From: CAIYZT01 sp052387855
Lineage (GTDB): Bacteria > Pseudomonadota > Alphaproteobacteria > Rhodobacterales > Rhodobacteraceae
Length of the DNA stretch: 14,711 nucleotides
Assembly: GCA_052387855.1 (NCBI GenBank)
Contig: JBQTIT010000117.1
Span: forward strand, 1-14,711
Reading direction: 5' to 3'
The notes beneath the pieces were generated by a model that saw only the letters and a program-made list of their open reading frames with translations, was not told the origin of the DNA and did no database searches. Both the position numbers and the translations under genes were made by a program. Positions 1 through 5,169 of the stretch are shown piece after piece. The first letter of the stretch is position 1. Every line of letters starts with the position of its first letter.

Positions 1-93
1 TTCCCGCCCGCCATTTCGGGGCGTGGGCCATGCCGGTGTTCTTGGGGGAGTTGTCCCCAAACCCGGCGGCGGCCCCCACCGCCCCTGGCCAAG
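1..93. other. Non-coding stretch before the first repeat copy
   Basis: I find no credible gene here: the open frames have no ribosome binding site and run on into the repeat array. A small hairpin can form between 42-47 (TTGGGG) and 55-60 (CCCCAA). The last 40 or so bases resemble, loosely, the sequence beside repeat copy D near the other end of the window (a CCCCAAAC followed by GCCC-rich sequence and then CGCCCGACC), so the repeat unit may extend a little into this stretch. The upstream neighbour, often purS next to purQ in this group, must lie outside the window if it is present. Confidence 0.5.
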
Positions 94-260
94 CGCCCGA
101 CCCCCGCTGGGAGGGCGCTCCACGCCCTCCGGGTCGGGCGCCGGCCTATGTGGTCTCATGCGGAACCGGTCACCCGGATGCGTTCCCACACGGGCGGGAA
201 AACGCAGTGCGTTTTCCTTTTCGCCCGACTTTGGCCGAGGCACCAGCCGAGGTCATGCGA
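94..260 (+). repeat. Structured repeat, copy A (two hairpins)
   Basis: This is the most complete forward copy of an element seen four times in the window. Hairpin 1 has an outer stem 94-103/131-140 (CGCCCGACCC with GGGTCGGGCG) and an inner stem 110-117/123-130 (GGAGGGCG with CGCCCTCC, loop CTCCA), with a six-base bulge on the left arm. The core begins ATGCGGAACC at 158 and ends GGTCATGCGA at 260. Inside it, hairpin 2 has an outer stem 191-196/222-227 (CGGGCG with CGCCCG), a TTTT bulge at 218-221, and an inner stem 197-205/209-217 (GGAAAACGC with GCGTTTTCC, loop AGT). Copy D shares both hairpins, and the bulge of hairpin 1 differs in length while the stem is unchanged. An open frame runs through the core but has no ribosome binding site. 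The family is not one I recognise with certainty. Confidence 0.85.
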
Positions 261-278
261 GCCGCCCGCCCCATCCCG

Positions 279-472
279 GGCCAAGGGCTTCAAAGGCCCT
301 CGGCCAGCGCCTGCCCTTCCCCCGGCAGGCGCTTCGCGCCAGCCAGGTCAGGCGCTGGCCTCTGTCAGGGATGCGGAACCGTTTTACCGGACAGGCTTCC
401 ACACGGGCGGGAAAACGCGGTGCGTTTTCCTTTTCGCCCGACTTGGCAAGGGCGCTCACCTAGGTCATGCGA
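279..472 (+). repeat. Structured repeat, copy B with upstream hairpins
   Basis: This is the second forward copy. Its core runs 371-472, again from ATGCGGAACC to GGTCATGCGA, and is preceded by the same CTGGCCTCTG spacer found beside copy D. Hairpin 2 is present at full strength: outer stem 404-409/435-440, inner stem 410-418/422-430, loop GGT, and a TTTT bulge at 431-434. Hairpin 1 of copies A and D is replaced by a different strong stem, 306-315/324-333 (AGCGCCTGCC with GGCAGGCGCT). Before that, a hairpin at 279-305 (GGCC plus AGGGC, paired with GCCCT plus GGCC) resembles the one in front of copy C. The replacement of one stem by another of different sequence suggests that the fold matters more than the bases. 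Confidence 0.8.
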
Positions 473-488
473 AGGCCCGCCCCATCTC

Positions 489-591
489 CCGCCGAGGGCC
501 CCAAAGGCCCTGGGCGGTTTCATGCCAGGCGGGTCCACCCTCGCCGTCCCCACACGGACGGGGAAACGCCAGGCGTGTCCTTTTCCGTCCG
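489..591 (+). repeat. Structured repeat, divergent copy C
   Basis: This is the most diverged copy. It is preceded by a hairpin at 489-517: CCGCC and AGGGCC pair with GGCCCT and GGCGG around a CCAAA loop. The core begins with an ATG at 522 and has the same 36-base distance to the conserved CACACGG as copy A. Hairpin 2 is kept, but its outer stem has changed on both sides: 555-561 CGGACGG pairs with 585-591 CCGTCCG, where copies A, B and D have CGGGCG with CGCCCG. The inner stem 562-569/573-580 has one mismatch, and the TTTT bulge at 581-584 is unchanged. The right-hand end of the core (GGTCATGCGA) cannot be recognised here, so the true end is uncertain. Confidence 0.7.
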
Positions 592-729
592 GCCCGATGG
601 GGCCAGAGCCTTGTAAGGCCGCTCCCCCTCCCCGGGGCGCACAGCCGGGTCTTTCCTCGGACGTCCGGGCTCTGGCCCTCGGCGCGGCTTTGCGGTATGG
701 CGCGGCCATCCCCTTGCAAGGAGCGCCCC
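592..729 (+). promoter_or_regulatory. purQ leader with long-range stem and ribosome binding site
   Basis: No gene is visible here. Bases 600-610 (GGGCCAGAGCC) are perfectly complementary to 668-678 (GGCTCTGGCCC), giving an 11-pair stem that encloses about 57 bases. A ten-base palindrome, CGGACGTCCG, sits at 658-667. A good ribosome binding site, AAGGAG at 718-723, lies six bases before the purQ ATG. No convincing promoter was identified. The stem could be part of the transcribed leader or simply another repeat-associated fold. A regulatory role is inference only. Confidence 0.45.
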
Positions 730-1398
730 ATGAAAGCCGCCGTCATCACCTTTCCCGGGTCGAACTGCGACCGTGACCTGGCGCTGGCCTTTGCCGGCGC
801 GGGCTTTGAGGTGGCGCGGGTCTGGCACAAGGACAGCGCCTTGCCCGCCGGCACCGATGTGGTCGGCATCCCGGGCGGCTTTTCCTTTGGCGACTATCTG
901 CGCTGCGGCGCCATCGCCGCGCAGTCGCCGATCGCCGGCGCGGTCGTGGCCCATGCCGGGCGCGGCGGCTATGTGCTGGGCATCTGCAACGGCTTTCAGG
1001 TCTTGACCGAAATGCGCCTGCTGCCGGGCGCGCTGATGCGCAACGCGGGGCTCAAATTCGTCTGCCGCCCGCAGGTCCTGCGGGTTGCCACCACCGGCAG
1101 CGCCTTTACCGCGGGCTACACCGCCGGCCAGCGCATCACCGTGCCGATCGCGCATCACGACGGCAACTATGCCATCGACGCCGAGGGGCTGTCCCGCCTC
1201 AAGGCCGATGACCGCATCGCCTTTGTCTACGAGGACAACCCCAACGGCTCGGCCGAGGGCATTGCCGGGGTGCTGTCGGACAACCGCAGGGTTCTGGGGA
1301 TGATGCCGCATCCCGAGCGTGCCCTTGCGCCGGGCCTGGGCAGCGGCGATGGCGCGGCGCTCTTTTCGGCGCTGATGGGCGGGATGGCGCCTGCCTGA
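730..1398 (+). CDS. purQ: Phosphoribosylformylglycinamidine synthase, glutaminase subunit
   Basis: PurQ hydrolyses glutamine and passes the ammonia to PurL, assisted by PurS, to convert FGAR to FGAM in cytoplasmic purine synthesis. The 222-residue protein is a complete class I glutamine amidotransferase domain of the small, stand-alone type. The start of the chain, MKAAVITFPGSNCD, is typical of the family. The nucleophile is Cys86 in GICNGFQ, and the His/Glu of the triad are His194 and Glu196 in MPHPER. The ATG at 730 is supported by AAGGAG six bases upstream. The same frame stays open back to 148 through the repeat array, but that extension has no family match. purS, usually the immediate neighbour, is not visible, since the repeat array occupies its expected place. 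The next gene starts 46 bases downstream. Confidence 0.96.
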   Translation: MKAAVITFPGSNCDRDLALAFAGAGFEVARVWHKDSALPAGTDVVGIPGGFSFGDYLRCGAIAAQSPIAGAVVAHAGRGGYVLGICNGFQVLTEMRLLPGALMRNAGLKFVCRPQVLRVATTGSAFTAGYTAGQRITVPIAHHDGNYAIDAEGLSRLKADDRIAFVYEDNPNGSAEGIAGVLSDNRRVLGMMPHPERALAPGLGSGDGAALFSALMGGMAPA

Positions 1399-1444
1399 CC
1401 GCGAGAGGTTGAGGCCGGACCACCCTTTGGCCTAAACCTGCCCC

Positions 1445-3352
1445 ATGAAGACGCCGAGCCCCAGACCAAAGCCCGAGCCGACCGCCGACGCGCCACTGGC
1501 GGCCCGGCAGGGCATGACCTGGTGGGTCAAGCTGACGCTGTCGCTTGTGGTGCTGCTGGCGATCGGGGTCGTTCTGGTGACCAACCGCTGGCTGTCCGAG
1601 CGCTTCACCGAGACCACGCGCAACCGGGCAGAGCTGCGCCTGGCCTTCTATTCAGGCAACATCGTCACCGAATTGCAGCGCACGGCGATCGTGCCGCTGC
1701 TCTTGTCCAGCGATCAGGTGATCTCGCAGGCGCTGCGGGACAAGGATTTTTCCTCCACCACGCGGCGCCTGATGGCGGTTCAGGGCGAGATCAACGCCGC
1801 CCAGATCCTGCTGCTGGACAACGACGGCATCGTGCGCGGCGCGACCGACCGCAACCTTCTGGGCTCGAACCACCGCGCCCGGGCCTATTTCGTGCAGGCC
1901 AGCCGGACGCTGGACACCGTGTTCACCGCCTCGGCCTCACCGGCGGGCGGCTATGACTTTGTCTACAGCCGCGTCTTTCGCTTCGACGGCAAGTCGCTGG
2001 GCGTGATCGTGGTCGAGGCCGATCTGTCGAAATATGAGCGGGCCTGGTCCGGGCTTCAGGACGTGGTGCTGGTCACCGACAGCGAAAACCGGGTGATCCT
2101 GGCGACCGAGCCGCGCTGGCGCGGCAGCACGGTCGAGGAGGTCACCAAGACGACCGAGGTCCCCTCGGTGATCGACCGCGCCCTGTCGGCCACCTCGCGC
2201 CTGGCCGCCAACCAGCCCGACACCTATCTGCGCGGCGAGGCCGTGCTGCGGACCGAGGCGCGCGTGCCCTTTCAGGGCTGGCGCATGGTCTCTTTCGCCG
2301 CCTATGGCTCGGTGCGCGAGCGGGTCAATGGCGTGCTGGCGCTGGAGATCATGGGCTTTGCCATCCTGCTGGCGATGATCACGACCATGCTGTCGCGGCG
2401 GGCCTGGTCGATCTCGGCGCTGGCGCAGCGCGAATCGGCCGAGCTGCGGCTCTTGAACGCGCGCCTGAGCCGCGAGATCGCCGAGCGGGAAAAGGTGCAA
2501 AAGACCCTTGCCGTGGCCGAGCTGACGCTGGCGCAGTCCTCGAAACTGGCGGCGCTGGGCGAGATGTCGGCGGCGGTCAGCCATGAATTGAACCAGCCGC
2601 TTGCCGCGATGAAGACCTATCTGGCCGGCGCGCGGCTCTTGCTCTTGCGCAAGCGCCCGGACGAGGCGCTGTCCTCGTTCCAGCGGCTTGATGATCTGAT
2701 CGAGCGGATGGGCGCGATCACGCGGCAGCTCAAGTCGTATGCCCGCAAGGGCGCCGAGGCGCTGGAGCCGGTCGATCTGCGCCGCTGCCTGTCCTCGGCG
2801 CTGTCGATGATGGAGCCGCAGTTGCGGGCCCGCGTGGTCAAGATCTCGCGCAGCCTGCCGCGTCAGCCGGTGATGGTGATGGCCGACCGGCTGCGGATCG
2901 AGCAGGTGATCATCAATCTCTTGCGCAATGCGCTGGATGCGACCAAGGATCTGGCGGAGCCACGGATCGATCTTTCCCTGTCGGCCGAGGGGCTGGCCCT
3001 GCTCAGGGTCAGCGACAACGGCCCCGGGGTCAAGGATTTCGACAATATCTTCGAGCCGTTCTACACGACAAAGAAGCCCGGCGAGGGGGTCGGACTGGGG
3101 CTGGCGATCTCGTCCACCATCATGACCGACATGGGCGGGCGCCTGACCGCGCGCAACGCCGAGGCGGGCGGGGCGGTGTTCGAGATGCAGCTTCCCCTTC
3201 TGCTGGCCGGGATTGACGCGCTGGCCGAGGCGGCGGCAGAGGGGCCTCCGGGTGCCGGGCAGGACGCGGGGCAGTTCGCGGGGCAGGGCGCGGGGCAGGA
3301 TCAAAGGGGCGACGGCCCCCAGGCCCGGGCACGCCCCGGCGCGGCGGAATGA
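1445..3352 (+). CDS. dctB: DctB-like sensor histidine kinase
   Basis: This is a membrane sensor kinase of the C4-dicarboxylate DctB type, expected to phosphorylate the adjacent regulator. The 635-residue protein has a Pro-rich cytoplasmic start, a first membrane segment at about 27-46, a periplasmic tandem sensor region of about 47-297, a second membrane segment at about 298-316, and a helical linker. The phosphorylated His380 lies in SHELNQPL, the N box in NLLRNALDA (Asn495), and the glycine boxes in DNGPG (524-528) and GEGVGLGLA (547-554). The tail after about residue 600 is low-complexity with an xAGQ repeat. There is no clear ribosome binding site, and Met24 (MTWWVK) is an alternative start. 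The stop lies 15 bases before the regulator start, so the two genes form an operon. The ligand is inferred from the family, as no dctPQM transporter genes are in view. Confidence 0.87.
   Translation: MKTPSPRPKPEPTADAPLAARQGMTWWVKLTLSLVVLLAIGVVLVTNRWLSERFTETTRNRAELRLAFYSGNIVTELQRTAIVPLLLSSDQVISQALRDKDFSSTTRRLMAVQGEINAAQILLLDNDGIVRGATDRNLLGSNHRARAYFVQASRTLDTVFTASASPAGGYDFVYSRVFRFDGKSLGVIVVEADLSKYERAWSGLQDVVLVTDSENRVILATEPRWRGSTVEEVTKTTEVPSVIDRALSATSRLAANQPDTYLRGEAVLRTEARVPFQGWRMVSFAAYGSVRERVNGVLALEIMGFAILLAMITTMLSRRAWSISALAQRESAELRLLNARLSREIAEREKVQKTLAVAELTLAQSSKLAALGEMSAAVSHELNQPLAAMKTYLAGARLLLLRKRPDEALSSFQRLDDLIERMGAITRQLKSYARKGAEALEPVDLRRCLSSALSMMEPQLRARVVKISRSLPRQPVMVMADRLRIEQVIINLLRNALDATKDLAEPRIDLSLSAEGLALLRVSDNGPGVKDFDNIFEPFYTTKKPGEGVGLGLAISSTIMTDMGGRLTARNAEAGGAVFEMQLPLLLAGIDALAEAAAEGPPGAGQDAGQFAGQGAGQDQRGDGPQARARPGAAE
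3251..3298 (+). repeat. Four 12-base tandem repeats in the dctB 3' end
   Basis: Four 12-base units of the type CGCGGGGCAGxx encode GAGQ, DAGQ, FAGQ and GAGQ, residues 603-618 of the kinase. The repeat lies after the ATP-binding domain, in a low-complexity tail that should not affect catalysis. Unit number could vary between strains by replication slippage. Confidence 0.7.
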
Positions 3353-3367
3353 GGAAAAGGAAAGACC

Positions 3368-4696
3368 ATGGTGCGAACGATGAAGGTTGCGATCGTCGAT
3401 GACGAGGCCGACATGCGGCAGTCGATCAGCCAGTGGCTGGCCCTGTCGGGCTTTGACACCGAAACCTTTGCCAGCGCCGAAGAGGCGCTCAAGGTGATCG
3501 GCCCGGATTTTGCCGGCGCCGTGGTCAGCGACATCAAGATGCCCGGCATGGACGGGATGGCCTTTCTCAAGCGGCTGATGGGAATGGATTCGGGCCTGCC
3601 GGTGATCCTGATCACCGGGCATGGCGATGTGCCGATGGCGGTCGAGGCGATGCGGATCGGCGCCTTCGACTTTCTGGAAAAACCCTTCAATCCCGACAGG
3701 ATGACCGAACTGGCCAAGCGCGCCACCCAGGCGCGGCGCATGACGCTGGACAACCGCGAGCTCAGGCGCGAGCTGTCGGACGGCACCATGATCATGCGCA
3801 AGCTGATCGGCGGCTCGGCGGTGATGGAGCGGCTGCGCGAGGATATCCTCGATCTCGGCCAGGCCGACAGCCATGTGCTGATCGACGGCGAGACCGGCAC
3901 CGGCAAGACGCTGGTCGCCCATGCGCTGCACGCGGTCGGGCCGCGCGCCGGGCGCAAGTTCCTGACCGTCTCCTGCGCCGCCTGGTCCGAGGACCAGCTT
4001 GCCGCCAAGCTGTTCGGCCCGAACGAGGACGGCGCCCTGCCGCTGGTCGAGGAGGCGCGGGGCGGCACCCTGTGCCTTGAGGACATCGAGAACCTGTCGC
4101 ACGCGCTGCAATCGCGGCTCCTGACCGTGATCAACGCCCAGGGCACCCCGCCCGACACCCGCGTGATCGCGATCTGCAACCAGCACGGTCCCGACAAGAC
4201 GCTTGAGGACATCCTGCGCCCCGACCTGTTCTTTCGCCTGGGCGCCATGACCATCGTCCTGCCGCCGCTGCGCAGCCGGGGCGAGGATATCCTGACGCTG
4301 TTCACCAAGCTTTCCGAGCAGTTCGCCGAGGAATACGGCTGCGAGGCGCCGCCCCTGACCGCGCAGGAGGCCGCGCAGCTCTTGCAGGCACCCTGGCCGG
4401 GCAACGTGCGCCAGCTTGTGAACGTGGCCGAGCGGGCGGTCTTGCAGAACCGTCGCGGTTCGGGCTCGGTCGCCTCGCTCCTGATGTCGGACAACGAGGC
4501 GGGCGGGCGGGCGCTGACCACCGAAGGCAAGCCGCTGAAGGACCATGTCGAGGCCTTTGAGCGCATGCTGATCGACAACACCATGCGCCGGCACAAGGGA
4601 TCGATCGTGGCGGTGATGGAAGAGCTGTGCCTGCCGCGCCGGACGCTGAACGAGAAGATGGCGAAATACGCGCTGCAGCGGCAGGACTACGTCTGA
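3368..4696 (+). CDS. dctD: DctD-like response regulator, AAA+ type lacking GAFTGA
   Basis: This is the partner regulator of the upstream kinase: 442 residues with a receiver, an AAA+ domain and a Fis-type helix-turn-helix. The receiver has Asp11/Asp12, phospho-acceptor Asp55, Thr83 and Lys105. The AAA+ domain has Walker A GETGTGKT (174-181), a Walker B-like stretch GGTLCLEDIE (232-241), LFFRL near 287-291 and WPGNVRQ (343-349). The DNA-binding end is about 402-442. Two things are odd. After KLFG the usual GAFTGA loop is missing and the segment is about seven residues shorter than in NtrC. The Walker B acidic pair reads Glu-Asp (238-239) instead of the usual Asp-Glu. Related Rhodobacteraceae regulators without GAFTGA, such as Rhodobacter capsulatus NtrC, act without sigma-54. 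The ATG at 3368 follows AGGAAAAGGAAAG. Confidence 0.87.
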   Translation: MVRTMKVAIVDDEADMRQSISQWLALSGFDTETFASAEEALKVIGPDFAGAVVSDIKMPGMDGMAFLKRLMGMDSGLPVILITGHGDVPMAVEAMRIGAFDFLEKPFNPDRMTELAKRATQARRMTLDNRELRRELSDGTMIMRKLIGGSAVMERLREDILDLGQADSHVLIDGETGTGKTLVAHALHAVGPRAGRKFLTVSCAAWSEDQLAAKLFGPNEDGALPLVEEARGGTLCLEDIENLSHALQSRLLTVINAQGTPPDTRVIAICNQHGPDKTLEDILRPDLFFRLGAMTIVLPPLRSRGEDILTLFTKLSEQFAEEYGCEAPPLTAQEAAQLLQAPWPGNVRQLVNVAERAVLQNRRGSGSVASLLMSDNEAGGRALTTEGKPLKDHVEAFERMLIDNTMRRHKGSIVAVMEELCLPRRTLNEKMAKYALQRQDYV

Positions 4697-4713
4697 GCCG
4701 CCCCTCGCCGGAG

Positions 4714-4756
4714 CCGGAGGGTTTTGCACCCTCTGGACCTCCCGCAGGATATTTCC
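4714..4756 (+). terminator. Hairpin plus shared 3'-end motif after dctD
   Basis: Eighteen bases after the dctD stop, CCGGAGGGT (4714-4722) pairs with ACCCTCTGG (4728-4736) around a TTTGC loop, giving nine pairs with one G-U. It is followed at 4738-4756 by CCTCCCGCAGGATATTTCC. The same GAGGATATTT-type motif appears on the minus strand just after the tusA stop, also beside hairpins. From memory, this kind of motif is frequent after genes in Rhodobacteraceae. There is no long U tract, so action as a transcription terminator or 3'-end stabiliser is inferred from position. Confidence 0.55.
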
Positions 4757-5169
4757 GCACGAGAGGATGACCGGGGCCCGGGCAAATCGCCCATTGTGTT
4801 CGGGGCGCGATTGCCGATAGGGTTGGGACAGGCGCCCCTGCGGGTGCCGCGGAATTCTCTGCCCCGGACATGGCATCGCTGATTGTCGTTCGGGGTGGCC
4901 GGATGGGCCCGTCATGGGGTTCGTGAACTTGCCCAAACCCCGTCAGCGACGGGGCGGGCCGTGAAAAGCGGGTGGCCGCAAGGCCGCCCATGGTGAAGAT
5001 ACGCGATGAGACGCGCGGCAGCAGTGATCCAGCCCGAGGACTGTCCAAGTGGCAGCGCCCGGTCTGCTCGTGCCCGTGCCATCGCCCGAACAAGCCGCCC
5101 CTTCCCGTGCCTGCCCAATGCCGGACCCTGGTCCGGACGGCGGGCGCGGGGCCGGCGCATTGGAACAAC
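4757..5169 (+). promoter_or_regulatory. Long upstream region and leader of rne with hairpins
   Basis: More than 400 bases without a credible gene precede rne. Several hairpins can be read. Stem 4938-4944/4948-4954 (CCCCGTC with GACGGGG) competes with stem 4914-4921/4936-4943 (ATGGGGTT with AACCCCGT), because the two share bases 4938-4943. A further stem 4970-4977/4982-4989 (GGGTGGCC with GGCCGCCC) closes a GCAA loop, a GNRA tetraloop. Another stem is 5121-5126/5131-5136 (CCGGAC with GTCCGG). In E. coli the rne leader folds into hairpins through which RNase E controls its own mRNA; a similar role here is inference. I could not place a promoter with confidence, nor the transcription start. Confidence 0.45.

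Noticed and set aside
94..591. CRISPR array
   Set aside because: Units are over 100 bases long, spacing is irregular (213 and 151 bases between equivalent hairpins), copies diverge, and there are no cas genes.
148..729. Long N-terminal extension of purQ, in frame through the repeat array
   Set aside because: The extension has no family match, crosses three repeat copies, and the ATG at 730 has a proper ribosome binding site and the normal PurQ start.
1937..4936. 999-codon open frame on the minus strand opposite dctB-dctD
   Set aside because: It lies antisense to two well-supported genes, its translation is low-complexity with no recognisable motifs, and such open frames are expected in GC-rich DNA.
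4972..5169. Upstream in-frame extension of rne
   Set aside because: The family start MSKKMLIDATH is at 5170. The extra 66 residues have no counterpart and overlap the leader hairpins.
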